From NCBI RefSeq assembly GCF_040256395.1, contig NZ_CP158299.1, positions 181,001-245,000 of the forward strand: a stretch of 64,000 nt of DNA, given 5' to 3'. The stretch's first letter is position 1, and each line of letters begins with the position of its first letter. This document shows, in pieces, positions 42,538 through 52,140 of the stretch. The position numbers and the translations under genes were made by a program. A model generated the notes under the pieces. The model was not told where the DNA came from. It was given only the letters and a program-made list of their open reading frames with translations, and made no database searches. The DNA is from Deinococcus sonorensis KR-87 (GTDB lineage: Bacteria; Deinococcota; Deinococci; Deinococcales; Deinococcaceae).

Positions 42538-43563
42538 ATGAGTCAGGACACAGCGGCTCAGGCGGTGCAGGTCGCCCGCCTGTACTACCACCAGGGTCTC
42601 ACCACCGATGCCATCGCCCGCGAGCTGGGGCTGTCGCGGCCCAAGGTGTCCCGGCTGCTGGGGTTTGCCCGGCGCAGCGGTCTGGTGGAGATCCAGATTC
42701 ACGACCCGGCCGAGCAGCCGCAGACACTGGAGGCCCAGCTGCACGCGCGTTACCCGTTCCTGAAGGTGCTGGTGGTGGGCGTGCCGGGCGGCAGCGGCGA
42801 GGCGCTGTGGACCGAGCGGGTGGCGGTGGCCGCCGCCAGCGTGCTGAGCAGCCTGCTGCAGCCGGGCATGGTGGTGGGCCTGGCCTGGGGCAACACCCTG
42901 GACGCGGTGAGCCGCGTCCTGACGCCCAAGACCATTCCGGACCTGACGTTCGTGCAGCTGAACGGCAGCGCCAACGCCGCAGACTTCATGAGCGGCTTTG
43001 TGTCAGACACCATCCTGCGATTTGCCCGCAACTATGGGGCGCGGGCGCAGCTGTTTCCGGTGCCGACCTTTTTCGACGACCCGGCCACCAAGCAGGCGAT
43101 GTGGCGCGAGCGCAGCGTGCAGCACGTGCTGGACCTGCAGGCGCGCGCCGACGCGCTGCTCTACAGCATCGGCAGCCACACCGCCCAGACGCCCAGCCAC
43201 GTGTACGCCGCCGGCTACCTGGACGCGCACGATCTGGAAACCATGCAGCAGGAGGGCGCGGTGGGCGACATTGCCACGGTGTTCTATCGCCGCGACGGCA
43301 GCTTCGACGGCATCGCCCTGAACGCGCGCGCCAGCGGCCCGGACCTGCGGCTGGTGCAGCGCAACCGCATGGCAATCTGCGTGGTGAGCGGGCTGGGCAA
43401 AGTGGCGGCCCTGCACGCCGCGCTGGAGGGCCAATTGATGCGGCACCTGATCGTGGACGAGATGACGGCCCGCGCGCTGCTGCAGTACCCGGACGCCGGC
43501 CCCCCCGATGATGCACCGAACGCTGAACGTCCGCATCTAGCGCGCAGCCCGTCCAGCGATTAG
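42538..43563 (+). CDS. SorC/DeoR-type sugar-binding transcriptional regulator
   Basis: 341 residues. An N-terminal helix-turn-helix lies at about residues 17-55 (LYYHQGLTTDAIARELGLSR, then PKVSRLLGFARRSGLVEIQI). The rest is the SorC sugar-phosphate-binding domain with the pattern VVGLAWGNTLDAVSRVL, where NagB/RpiA-like effector binding occurs, and VYAAGYLDAHDLE. The start at 42538 is chosen over the ATG at 42532 because of the -10 spacing. Divergence from glpK and repeats shared with glpD suggest it controls glycerol use, responding perhaps to glycerol-3-phosphate. Confidence 0.88.
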   Translation: MSQDTAAQAVQVARLYYHQGLTTDAIARELGLSRPKVSRLLGFARRSGLVEIQIHDPAEQPQTLEAQLHARYPFLKVLVVGVPGGSGEALWTERVAVAAASVLSSLLQPGMVVGLAWGNTLDAVSRVLTPKTIPDLTFVQLNGSANAADFMSGFVSDTILRFARNYGARAQLFPVPTFFDDPATKQAMWRERSVQHVLDLQARADALLYSIGSHTAQTPSHVYAAGYLDAHDLETMQQEGAVGDIATVFYRRDGSFDGIALNARASGPDLRLVQRNRMAICVVSGLGKVAALHAALEGQLMRHLIVDEMTARALLQYPDAGPPDDAPNAERPHLARSPSSD

Positions 43564-43623
43564 ATTGAACCGAATCCAAATCCACCTCAGCTGCCCGGTC
43601 TGCCGGGCGGCACAGGAGTTCCT

Positions 43624-44928
43624 ATGCAGACCCCCCGCCTTGTTGCTCCCCTGGCCCTGATCACCGCGCTGCTGGCATCCTGTAACCAGACCGTCACCCT
43701 CACCACCGAGCAGCAGGTGCAGGCGGCCGTGACTACTACAGGCGTCGTGAACGCCAAGACCACGACCCTGACGGACGGCAGTGTCTACCTGACCGGCACC
43801 CTGAAGGGCAATGCCTTCGCGGCCCGTTTCCCAGCCAAGTGGAACGGCCAGAGCGTGCTCTCAGCGCACGGCTACGTCTACCCCGGCACCGCGGAGCGCA
43901 CCCCGGACCTCAGCGACACCGTGCTGGCCAGCACCACGCCCGGCAACGAGCCGTCGCTGGGCCTGTTCCCCACCGCGCTCTCGCAGGGGTACGCCATCGC
44001 CAATACCGCGTACGCCAAGACCGGTTACGCGGTCAAGGAGGGTGTGGCCGCCAACAAGCAGCTGCACGACTTCATGAAGGCGGCCGGCAGCAAGAGCCAG
44101 TACATGACCGGCATCTCGATGGGCGGCAACATCACGGTGGCGCTGGTCGAGCAGTACCCGCAGGACTTCGTGGGAGCCATGCCGTACTGCGGCGTGGTGG
44201 CCGGCTGGCGCGCCGAGGAGCGCTACCTGCTGGACTTCCGGGTGGTCTACGACTACTTCACCAAGGGCACTGTCTATGCGTTGCCGGGCAACGGCGACGC
44301 CGTGACGGTCAACCCGGCGCTCACGCTGCCAGTGGTGCAACAGTCGGTCGTCGGGCTGTTCACCAAGGCGGCCCAGGGCGACCTGGCGGCGAAGGCGATC
44401 ATCGGTCAGGTGTCGGCTGTCGTGGGCGCTCCGGCCGACCCGATCAGCTACATCACCGCGCTGGGCTCCACCGTCTACGGCCTGCAGGACTACCTGACCA
44501 CCACCGGCGGCACCGGCTACAGCAACAAGGACAAGGTCTACGCCGGCAGCCAGAACGACGTGGCGCTCAACGCGGGCGTGCAGCGCATCAGCGCCAGCGC
44601 CGAGTCCAGCGCCTACCTGGACGCCAACTACACCCCCACCGGCAACTTCAAGGCCAAGATGCTCAGCTTCCACAACCTGGTGGACCCGCTGGTGCCGTAC
44701 AGCTTTGAGCCGGAGTTCAAGGCCATCGTGAGCAAGGCGGGCAACAGCGCCAACCTGGTGCAGCAGGTGGTGGACGCCAACCCGGTCAACGCCGCCGACC
44801 CCTCCAAGGGCGGCCCCACCCACTGCTATTTCACGCCCAAGCAGGTCAGCTACGCCTGGAACGAACTGCGTGCCTGGGTGGACAACGGCGTGAAACCGGC
44901 CGAAGGTGAGAACATCACCAGCAAATAG
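43624..44928 (+). CDS. Lipoprotein alpha/beta hydrolase
   Basis: 434 residues. The lipobox is ITALLASC with lipidated Cys20. The catalytic domain has GISMGGNITVALVEQYP as the nucleophile elbow and a late HNLVDPLVPY region for the acid, with a possible His near GGPTHCYFTPKQ. Cysteines in MPYCGVV and THCYF may pair. It looks like an exported esterase or tannase-like hydrolase anchored at the surface. Substrate unknown. ATG 43624 has AGGAG 7 bases upstream and a GCCCGG/CCGGGC hairpin before it. A strong terminator follows. Confidence 0.82.
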   Translation: MQTPRLVAPLALITALLASCNQTVTLTTEQQVQAAVTTTGVVNAKTTTLTDGSVYLTGTLKGNAFAARFPAKWNGQSVLSAHGYVYPGTAERTPDLSDTVLASTTPGNEPSLGLFPTALSQGYAIANTAYAKTGYAVKEGVAANKQLHDFMKAAGSKSQYMTGISMGGNITVALVEQYPQDFVGAMPYCGVVAGWRAEERYLLDFRVVYDYFTKGTVYALPGNGDAVTVNPALTLPVVQQSVVGLFTKAAQGDLAAKAIIGQVSAVVGAPADPISYITALGSTVYGLQDYLTTTGGTGYSNKDKVYAGSQNDVALNAGVQRISASAESSAYLDANYTPTGNFKAKMLSFHNLVDPLVPYSFEPEFKAIVSKAGNSANLVQQVVDANPVNAADPSKGGPTHCYFTPKQVSYAWNELRAWVDNGVKPAEGENITSK

Positions 44929-44942
44929 ACCCAGCCCCTTCC

Positions 44943-44976
44943 GGCCCGCACCCAGTGGGTGTCGGGCCATTTTTTT
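44943..44976 (+). terminator. Intrinsic terminator after the lipoprotein hydrolase
   Basis: GGCCCGCACCC pairs with GGGTGTCGGGCC with one bulged T around a small AGT loop. Seven consecutive T residues follow after one A. This is the clearest one-directional intrinsic terminator in the window. Confidence 0.93.
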
Positions 44977-45002
44977 GTGTGTCAGACAGCCTTCAGACAC
45001 TC

Positions 45003-45032
45003 TTTACCTGGGTGGCCCCTCAGGCTTACACT
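45003..45032 (+). promoter_or_regulatory. dnaG promoter (TTTACC, 18 bp, TACACT)
   Basis: TTTACC at 45003-45008 and TACACT at 45027-45032 are 18 bases apart. The start codon is 37 bases after the -10 box, so the mRNA has a short leader. Confidence 0.55.
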
Positions 45033-45069
45033 ACAGGTCTAGAGCGGTGACGTCGGGGGGTGAGGTCGA

Positions 45070-46839
45070 GTGGGCAGCAAAGAGGAAATCCGGTCACGTT
45101 TGGAAATTTCAGACGTGATTGGCGAGTACGTGCAGCTCACGCCCGCCGGACGCGGCCGCCTGAAGGGGCTGTGCCCCTTTCACAAAGAAAAGACGCCCAG
45201 CTTTCAGGTGGACACCGAGCAGGGCTACTTCTACTGTTTCGGCTGCAAGGCGGGCGGCGACATGTTCAGCTTCGTGCAGCGTGTCGAGAACCTGTCGTTC
45301 GGCGACGCCATGCGCAAGCTGGCCGACAAGGCCGGCGTCACGGTCGAGACGCGGTACGGCGAGAAGTCCAGCCGCGACCTCTATGACGTCAACCGCTTCG
45401 CGCTGGAGTACTTCCGCGAGCACCTCCCCGGACCGGGCCTGGAGTATTTTCAGCGGCGCGGCCTCACCGACCACACCATCGAGCGCTTTGAGCTGGGGTA
45501 CGCCCCGGACGGCTGGGACGGCCTGCTGAAGCGCGCCCGGGCGCGCGGCCTGAGCGAACGGCAGCTGCTGGAAGCGGGCCTGCTCAGCGAGAACGTGGAA
45601 TCCGGGCGGGTCTACGACCGTTTCCGGGGCCGGGTGATGTTCCCGATCCGTGACCACCTGGGCCGGCTGGTGGGCTTCGGGGGTCGGGTGCTGGGCGACG
45701 AAAAACCCAAGTACCTGAACACGCCGGAAACCGAGGTGTTCCACAAGGGGGAGCTGCTGTACGGCCTGAACCTCGCCCGGGAGGGCATGCGGGATCAGAC
45801 GTCGGCCCCGGAACTGGTGGTGGTGGAAGGCTACATGGACGTGATCGCCATGCAGCAGGCGGGGTTCAGTGGGGCGGTCGCCACCCTCGGCACCGCGCTG
45901 ACCGCTGAGCACGCCACCCTGCTGTCCCGGCTGGGCGTCAGCAGCCTGAGCCTGATGTTCGACCGCGACGAGGCCGGGCTGAAGGCCACCCTGTCGGGGC
46001 TGGATCAGGTGGTGGGTGCCAGCTTCCGGGTGCGCGCCACCAGCGTGCCGAGCGGCAAGGACCCGGCCGACGCGATCATGTCGGGCGACATCGAGGCGGT
46101 GCGCCGGGCGCTGGCGAGCGGCATCGACGAGATCCGCTTTCAGGTGGACGCGCTGGTGCGCCAGCACGGGAGCAGCACCACCGAGGGCAAGCGGAAGATC
46201 CTGATGGCGCTGCTGCCGCGCATGCAGAACCTGGACCCCACCGACGACGGCGCCAAGGAAATGCGCCGGCTGGCCTGCGACGCGCTGGACATGGAACCGG
46301 CCCGGCTGGTGGAGTGGATCGCCTCCAAGGCCCGCCGCAAAACGCTCAGCGACACCCAGCTGGTGGGCATGAGCAGCAGCCGCAGCGAGGAGGATCACGA
46401 GCTGGCGCTGCTGCGGCAGATTCTGGTGAACCCCAACCTGCTGGCCAAGCTGGACGGCCAGACGCCCTGGCGCAACCAGACGGTCGGCAAGGTCATGCTG
46501 GCCGCGCAGGGCGCCAGCAGCCCGGATGCGATCCTGGAGCTGTTCCGGGGCCAGCCGGAGGAGCAGCTGCTGATCCGGCTGATGTTCGAGGGCCGTGACC
46601 CCGGGGCGCACTCGCGGGCCGCCGCCGAGGCCTACCAGCAGAAGGTGGGCGGCTACGCGGCCGCCGCCGTGGACGACATTCAGGTGGGGCTGACCATCGA
46701 CTCGCTGCGCAGTGAGGTGGAGCTGCTCAAGGCCCAGATCTCCAGCGCCGCGCCGGCCGAACAGCTGACCATGTTGCGCCAGATCCAGGAATTGCAGCGC
46801 GCCATCGAAGCCGAGAAACGCACCCGCCGCAGCAGCTGA
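45070..46839 (+). CDS. dnaG: DNA primase
   Basis: 589 residues. The N-terminal zinc-binding domain has CPFHKEKTP and [11 protein letters not shown] (Cys-His-Cys-Cys). The catalytic TOPRIM core includes [16 protein letters not shown] with the catalytic Glu, then [12 protein letters not shown], and a C-terminal helicase-binding part about 160 residues long. It makes RNA primers for replication with DnaB. Start is GTG at 45070, with GTGAGGT... about 12 bases upstream as a weak ribosome site. A downstream rpoD is not present in the usual macromolecular-synthesis arrangement. Confidence 0.96.
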   Translation: MGSKEEIRSRLEISDVIGEYVQLTPAGRGRLKGLCPFHKEKTPSFQVDTEQGYFYCFGCKAGGDMFSFVQRVENLSFGDAMRKLADKAGVTVETRYGEKSSRDLYDVNRFALEYFREHLPGPGLEYFQRRGLTDHTIERFELGYAPDGWDGLLKRARARGLSERQLLEAGLLSENVESGRVYDRFRGRVMFPIRDHLGRLVGFGGRVLGDEKPKYLNTPETEVFHKGELLYGLNLAREGMRDQTSAPELVVVEGYMDVIAMQQAGFSGAVATLGTALTAEHATLLSRLGVSSLSLMFDRDEAGLKATLSGLDQVVGASFRVRATSVPSGKDPADAIMSGDIEAVRRALASGIDEIRFQVDALVRQHGSSTTEGKRKILMALLPRMQNLDPTDDGAKEMRRLACDALDMEPARLVEWIASKARRKTLSDTQLVGMSSSRSEEDHELALLRQILVNPNLLAKLDGQTPWRNQTVGKVMLAAQGASSPDAILELFRGQPEEQLLIRLMFEGRDPGAHSRAAAEAYQQKVGGYAAAAVDDIQVGLTIDSLRSEVELLKAQISSAAPAEQLTMLRQIQELQRAIEAEKRTRRSS

Positions 46840-47096
46840 ACCCCCCAATGGGCGGGCCGCCCGCTTGAGAAAGTTGTGAGATCTGGCCCGGTACACTCCG
46901 GTCAAGCTCGACGGGCCCTCACTGGGTCTGCCGTGCGCCGCTGATCACTTTCAGCCAGCGGCGCGTCCGCCCTTTCCCCACTGTCTCTCCCATCTGCTCC
47001 GGAAAGGCCCCATGCCCCACTGTGAAGCTCCTCAACCGCATCCGCGCTGTACGAGAACTGCAAGACCGCCGCTGCCAGACTGCCGGCCAGAGACCT

Positions 47097-49769
47097 ATGA
47101 AGGCAGATGACGTGTTCCAGAGTACCCTCCGCGACCTGATGCGGCTGTATGCCCCCCAGGCCACCCTGCTGGCCCAGGTGGGCCATGACCTGCTGTGGGT
47201 TAGCGCCGATGGGCGCAGCGACCTGCAGGACGACCGCGCCCTGGTGCCGCCCGACGAATGGCTGGAGCGTGGTGAGCTGACCTGGCTGACGCGCGACGGC
47301 ACGCTGCTGGGCCTGCTGTGGTCCGAGCATCAGCCGGTGTCGCCGGAGGCAGTGGAGTCGCTGACGCTGCTGCTGGTGGCGGCCCGGCAGGACCGCGGCA
47401 GCACCGAGAGCGGCCTGCTGATCAGCCAGCTCCCGGCCCCGGTGGCCTGGCTGGACGACACGCTGAAGTTCCAGCAGGTCAGCCAGCACTTTCTGACGCT
47501 GCACGGCCTGAGCGAGCCGCAGGTGGTGGGCCGCACTGTGCAGCAGGTGTTCCCGGAGCGTACCCAGCTGCCGCAGCTGCTGCAGCGCACATTGAGCGGT
47601 CAGCCGGTGCGGCTGCCGGTGGAGCGGGTGGCCGGACCGGCCGGCACCCTGTGGCTGCGGGGTGAGGCACGGCCGTACTTCGCGCGCAGCCGTGCCGGGC
47701 TGCTGTGGACCACCCAGGACGCCAGCGCCGAGCGCCAGCTGGGCCTGCAGCTCGACAGCCTGCTGGACGATGTGGACGCGCTGCTGGCCCTGCTGGACCA
47801 TCAGGGCCGGGTGCAGAACGCCAGCGCCGCGCTGCTGGCGCTGAACCCGCCGCACGCCGCCGAACTGCTCGGCGCCCCGTTCTGGACCTGGCCGTGCTGG
47901 GAGCAGAGCCCGCAGCCGCAGCTGAAGGAGATGGTGGACCTGGCCCGCCAGGGCGGCGCGGCCCGCACCGACATCCGGCTGGTGGGCGGACGCCTGCTGC
48001 GGGTGAGCCTGCGCGGCGACCTGCCGGGCCGCGCGCTGCTCAGCGCCGAGTGCAGCGACCTGAGCGCCCTGCACGAGCTGGAAGAACAGGCCGCGCTGCA
48101 CAGCAGCCTGCTGCGCGAGATCCTGAGCCGCAGCAGCGAGGCGACCCTGCTGCTCAACCAGAACGGCCGGGTGACGCTGGCCAACGAGGAGGCGGCCCAG
48201 CTGCTGGGCATTGACGCCAGCCGGCTGCTGGGCGCGCCCTTCGCCCGGCTGCTGGGCGACATGGGCGTGCAGGTCTATGACGCCAGCGGGCAGCATCGCC
48301 TGACGCACGACCTGTGGCCCAGAGAACTGGAACCGGCCGAGCAGGAGCTGACCCTGGTCAGCGCGACCGGGGTGCGCCGCACGGTGCGGCGGCTGCTCAG
48401 TCCGCTGCCGAACCTGGAGGGCCAACGGCCCGGCGCCATGCTGAACCTGCGCGACATCACGGCGCTGCGGCGGGTGGAGGCCCGGCTGCGCCACGACACC
48501 CACCATGACCCGCTGACCGGGCTGCTCAACCGCACCGGGCTGCGCGCCCAGCTCATGGAACAGCAGGGCCAGCCGCGCACGGTGCTGACGCTCAGCCTGG
48601 ACGGCTGCTCGGCGCTGAGCGCCGCGCTGGGCCGCACCGCCAGCGACGCCCTGCTGATTCAGCTGGCGGCCCGGCTGCTGACCGGACGGCGCGGCAGCCA
48701 GGTGGCCCGCCTGAGCGACCACCGTTTCGCGCTGCTGGCTGCCCCGCGCTCCGACAGCCCCGAGCAGCTGCAGGTCACGGCCGAGCTGGAGCTGTATGAG
48801 CTGGAGCGGCTGCTGGCCGCGCCGTTCCGGGTGGCCGGGCAGCCACGCACCCTGAGCTTCACGGTGGGCGCGGCGCACGGCACCGTCTCGGCCGACGATG
48901 TGGAGGGGCTCTTGGTCCAGGCGGAAACGGCGCTGGTCTATGCCGCCCACCAGGGCGCCGGGCTCAGCGCGGTGTACCACCAGGCGATGCAGACGCAGGT
49001 GGCTCGCGACTTCCGGCTGGAGCAGGAGCTGCCCGGCGCGGTGATGGCCGGACAGTTCGCGCTGAGCTACCAGCCGGTGATCTCGCTGCAGACCGGTGAG
49101 GTGCAGAGCGCCGAGGCGCTGATGCGCTGGCATCACCCGGAACTCGGGACCCTGACCCCGGCGATGTTCCTGCCGCTGGCTGCCCGCACCCAGGTGATCG
49201 GGCAGCTGGGCGAGTGGGCGATTCAGGCGGCCATGCAGGACCGCGCCGCGTGGCAGCGCGCCCACCCTGGCGTGCGGGTGAGCGTCAACCTGAGCCTGGA
49301 CGAACTGCTGCGCCAGGACGACCTGGAACAGCTGCTGCCGCTGCTGCACGCGCAGGGCGCCCCCGACTTCGAGATGAGCGCCGGCAGCCTGCTGCACTAC
49401 TCGGAGCGCACCCTGAACCTGCTGGAACGGCTGCGTGAGGCGGGCGCGGGCCTGTGGGTGGACGACTTCGGCGACGGCGCGTCCAGCCTCACGGCGCTGG
49501 AACGCTTTCCGCTGAGCGGCATCAAGCTGCACCCCTCCTTTGTGGCGCGGCTGCCGCACGAGCGGGCGGTGCGGCTGCTGGAAGGCACCACCGCGCTGGC
49601 CTCCAGCCTGGGCCTGAGCGTCACGGCGGTGGGTGTAGAAACGGCCGAACAGCTGGAGGTGCTGCGGCAGGCGGGCGTGGGCGCGGCCCAGGGCTACCTG
49701 TACGCCGCCCCGATGACCGCCGGTGAGCTGAGCGGCTGGCAGTTGCAGCCGCACGGCGTGGTGGTGTAG
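47097..49769 (+). CDS. Degenerate GGDEF-EAL signalling protein with PAS domains
   Basis: 890 residues. Three PAS-like domains lie in the first half (around 85-200, 210-330 and 340-470). A GGDEF domain follows (HHDPLTGLLNRTGL), but the active loop is LSDHRF instead of GGDEF. The EAL domain starts SAEALMRWHHPELGTLTP and keeps the Glu, the Asn of VSVNLSL, DDFG and the Lys of GIKLHPSF, but EGVE is AVGVE and the ELTE stretch is EMSA. Cyclic di-GMP synthesis is unlikely and hydrolysis doubtful. The start at 47097 is preferred over GTG 47022 because the intervening codons are rare here (CGA, GTA, CAA, AGA). The protein is soluble. Confidence 0.85.
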   Translation: MKADDVFQSTLRDLMRLYAPQATLLAQVGHDLLWVSADGRSDLQDDRALVPPDEWLERGELTWLTRDGTLLGLLWSEHQPVSPEAVESLTLLLVAARQDRGSTESGLLISQLPAPVAWLDDTLKFQQVSQHFLTLHGLSEPQVVGRTVQQVFPERTQLPQLLQRTLSGQPVRLPVERVAGPAGTLWLRGEARPYFARSRAGLLWTTQDASAERQLGLQLDSLLDDVDALLALLDHQGRVQNASAALLALNPPHAAELLGAPFWTWPCWEQSPQPQLKEMVDLARQGGAARTDIRLVGGRLLRVSLRGDLPGRALLSAECSDLSALHELEEQAALHSSLLREILSRSSEATLLLNQNGRVTLANEEAAQLLGIDASRLLGAPFARLLGDMGVQVYDASGQHRLTHDLWPRELEPAEQELTLVSATGVRRTVRRLLSPLPNLEGQRPGAMLNLRDITALRRVEARLRHDTHHDPLTGLLNRTGLRAQLMEQQGQPRTVLTLSLDGCSALSAALGRTASDALLIQLAARLLTGRRGSQVARLSDHRFALLAAPRSDSPEQLQVTAELELYELERLLAAPFRVAGQPRTLSFTVGAAHGTVSADDVEGLLVQAETALVYAAHQGAGLSAVYHQAMQTQVARDFRLEQELPGAVMAGQFALSYQPVISLQTGEVQSAEALMRWHHPELGTLTPAMFLPLAARTQVIGQLGEWAIQAAMQDRAAWQRAHPGVRVSVNLSLDELLRQDDLEQLLPLLHAQGAPDFEMSAGSLLHYSERTLNLLERLREAGAGLWVDDFGDGASSLTALERFPLSGIKLHPSFVARLPHERAVRLLEGTTALASSLGLSVTAVGVETAEQLEVLRQAGVGAAQGYLYAAPMTAGELSGWQLQPHGVVV

Positions 49770-49775
49770 CGCCGC

Positions 49776-51266
49776 TCAGCCGGGTGCGGCCAGCAGGTCC
49801 AGCCAGGCCGCACCCAGCTCGTCGGCCACGTCGGTGGCCACCAGCCCATAGCCATGCCGCGCCCCGGCCCGCTCTCCGGCGCGGGCGTGCAGCCGCACCC
49901 CGCACAGGGCAGCTTCCAGGGGGGACAGTCCCTGGCCCAGCAGCGCCGCGATGATGCCGCTCAGCGTGTCGCCCATGCCCGCGCTGGCCATGCCTGGGTG
50001 CCCACCGCGCGCCACGTACACCTCATCCGGCCCCGCGACGGTGGTGGGGCCACCCTTGAGCACCACCACGCCGCCGTACTGCTGCTGCAACTCACGGGCG
50101 GCCTTCAGCGGATCGGCCACGACCTCCTCCGTCGCGCAGGCCAGCAGCCGGGCCGCCTCGCCGGGATGGGGGGTCCAGACCACCCGGTCGTGGCCGTGGC
50201 CGCGCAGTCCCGGCTGCAGCGCGTCGGCGTCCAGCACGGTAGGCAGCTGCCAGGAGAGGGCCAGCCGGGCCAGCTGTTCGGCATCCGGCCCCAGGCCCAT
50301 GCCCAGCGCCAGCGCGTCGGGCCGGGCGGCGTCCTGAAGCGTGCGGAGGTCCGGCTCGACCCGGACCATCAGCTCCGGCGCCACCCCCACCGCCAGCGGC
50401 CCCAGCTCAGGGGCGGCCGTGTAGAGCGTCACCAGCCCGGCCCCGGCTCGCAGCGCGCCCACACCGCTCAGCACCGGCGCGCCCACCGTGCCGGGATGCC
50501 CGCCCACCACCCAGACCCGGCCCGCCGTGCCCTTGTGAGCACCGGCAGTGCGGCGCGGCAGCAGGCGGCCCAGCTCGGCGTCCGTGGGCCGCAGGGCCAC
50601 CGCCTGGGCCTGCGCCCAGCCGGGCGGCACCTCCAGGCTGGCCACCACCAGCTCTCCGCAGGCCACCGCCGCCGTGCCATACAGGTGCGCCGGCCGGGGG
50701 CCGGCGAAGGTGACGCTCACGGCAGCCTGGAGCACGTCATCCGGCGCCTGCGGGCTCCCGGCATCCAGCCCGGACGGCAGGTCAATCGCCACCACCGGCC
50801 GCCCCGACGCCCGCAGCTGACCGAGCAGCGCGGCCAGGGAGGCCCGCAGCGGCGGCACGAAGCCGGTGCCGAGCAGCCCGTCCACCACCACATCCGCGTC
50901 CGCGAGCGCCCGGCGCAGAGTGGCCGCGTTCAGGGCCAGCGGCGCGCCGTCCACCGCCCGGAACCGCGCCCGCTGCCGCCGCGCCAGCGGATGCCGGACC
51001 GGCAGGCCCAGCAGGTTGACCGGTTGCCCGGCCGCGAGCAGCAGCCGCGCCGCCACGTAGGCGTCTCCTCCGTTGGCGCCGCTGCCGGCCAGCAGCAGCA
51101 CCCGCTTCCCCGGCCAGCGCGAGCACACCAGCTGCGCCACCGCCCGCCCGGCGGCCTCCATGCTCAGCTCCAGCAGGCCCGCCCGCTCCAGTTGCGCGTC
51201 CATCCGCCGCACCCCCTCAGAGGTCAGCACCGGCTCGGCTTGCATCAGGGCAGTCGGCACAATCAT
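49776..51266 (-). CDS. nnr: Bifunctional NAD(P)H-hydrate epimerase / ADP-dependent dehydratase
   Basis: 496 residues. The N-terminal epimerase (about 1-215) has LLLAGSGANGGDAYVAARLL and VVVDGLLGTGF. The C-terminal kinase-fold dehydratase has GRVWVVGGHPGTVGAPVLSG, WTPHPGEAARLL and HPGMASAGMGDTLSGIIAALLGQG with the catalytic Asp. The protein repairs hydrated NAD(P)H, which forms spontaneously. ATG 51266 is used; a second ATG eight codons in is possible. It converges with the EAL protein gene, with 6 bases between stops. Confidence 0.93.
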   Translation of the reverse strand: MIVPTALMQAEPVLTSEGVRRMDAQLERAGLLELSMEAAGRAVAQLVCSRWPGKRVLLLAGSGANGGDAYVAARLLLAAGQPVNLLGLPVRHPLARRQRARFRAVDGAPLALNAATLRRALADADVVVDGLLGTGFVPPLRASLAALLGQLRASGRPVVAIDLPSGLDAGSPQAPDDVLQAAVSVTFAGPRPAHLYGTAAVACGELVVASLEVPPGWAQAQAVALRPTDAELGRLLPRRTAGAHKGTAGRVWVVGGHPGTVGAPVLSGVGALRAGAGLVTLYTAAPELGPLAVGVAPELMVRVEPDLRTLQDAARPDALALGMGLGPDAEQLARLALSWQLPTVLDADALQPGLRGHGHDRVVWTPHPGEAARLLACATEEVVADPLKAARELQQQYGGVVVLKGGPTTVAGPDEVYVARGGHPGMASAGMGDTLSGIIAALLGQGLSPLEAALCGVRLHARAGERAGARHGYGLVATDVADELGAAWLDLLAAPG

Positions 51267-51314
51267 GCTGGCCAGCTTTGCCCGGCGCGGGGCCCGCTGT
51301 CAACGCCGGCGGCC

Positions 51315-51569
51315 CTACTCGTCCGAGTCGTCGTCCTCGTCGTCGCCTGGGTCATCCAGCGGGTCCGGAAGACCCCCGGCCAGCTCGTCCAGCGCCGAAC
51401 GCAGCGCCTCAATGCGGCTGCGGCACACCTGATAGGCGACCTGCGCCTCCTCGATCAGTGGCAGCACCCGGTCCAGGTCGGCCTCGCCGCCGTCAAGTTC
51501 CAGCGCGATGCGCGACAGCACCCGGTAGGCCTCCTGGTAGGTGGTGGGAGCGGCAGGCTTGCGCGGCAT
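51315..51569 (-). CDS. xseB: Exodeoxyribonuclease VII small subunit
   Basis: 84 residues: TYQEAYRVLSRIALELDGGEADLDRVLPLIEEAQVAYQVCRSRIEALRSALDELAGG is the helical pair that coats XseA, and the tail is very acidic (DDPGDDEDDDSDE). The start at 51569 follows a TATCCT -10 box by 7 bases; the longer upstream frame runs through the ndk terminator. It works with xseA located at 24598-25788. Confidence 0.88.
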   Translation of the reverse strand: MPRKPAAPTTYQEAYRVLSRIALELDGGEADLDRVLPLIEEAQVAYQVCRSRIEALRSALDELAGGLPDPLDDPGDDEDDDSDE

Positions 51570-51576
51570 GCCGCCC

Positions 51577-51582
51577 AGGATA
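51577..51582 (-). promoter_or_regulatory. -10 box (TATCCT) of the leaderless xseB gene
   Basis: TATCCT on the minus strand ends 7 bases before the ATG at 51569. Confidence 0.45.
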
Positions 51583-51591
51583 GCAACGAAC

Positions 51592-51617
51592 GTGCCCCCG
51601 CCGTGTGGCGGGGGCAC
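51592..51617 (-). terminator. Terminator after ndk
   Basis: GTGCCCCCGCC pairs perfectly over 11 bp with GGCGGGGGCAC around a GTGT loop, 17 bases after the ndk stop on the minus strand. The following GTTCGTTGCT is only moderately T-rich. Confidence 0.7.
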
Positions 51618-51634
51618 CGGAAAGGAAGAGGGGG

Positions 51635-52048
<414 letters not shown>

Positions 52049-52057
52049 ACAGGGAGG

Positions 52058-52063
52058 AGCATA
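52058..52063 (-). promoter_or_regulatory. -10 box (TATGCT) of ndk
   Basis: TATGCT on the minus strand ends 9 bases before the ndk ATG, so transcription would begin at or next to the start codon. Confidence 0.4.
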
Positions 52064-52105
52064 GCGGAAGACGGGCGCGGGCGCGAACCCGGCCACACGG
52101 CGCGG

Positions 52106-52134
52106 TTTAAGACCCTGTCCAGGCAGCTTACAAT
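52106..52134 (+). promoter_or_regulatory. Promoter (TTTAAG, 17 bp, TACAAT) of the ABC permease operon
   Basis: TTTAAG at 52106-52111 and TACAAT at 52129-52134 are 17 bases apart. The GTG start is only 6 bases after TACAAT, indicating a leaderless mRNA beginning with GTG. Confidence 0.6.
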
Positions 52135-52140
52135 GGGCGC

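Noticed and set aside
46865..46897. A promoter before the GGDEF-EAL gene using TTGAGA or TTGTGA with TACACT
   Set aside because: Spacings of 21 and 12 bases do not fit the vegetative promoter, and the -10 box is 200 bases from the start.
46902..49754. A 950-codon antisense frame across the GGDEF-EAL gene
   Set aside because: Gln/His/Arg-rich repetitive translation with no domain; it mirrors the real gene's codon bias.
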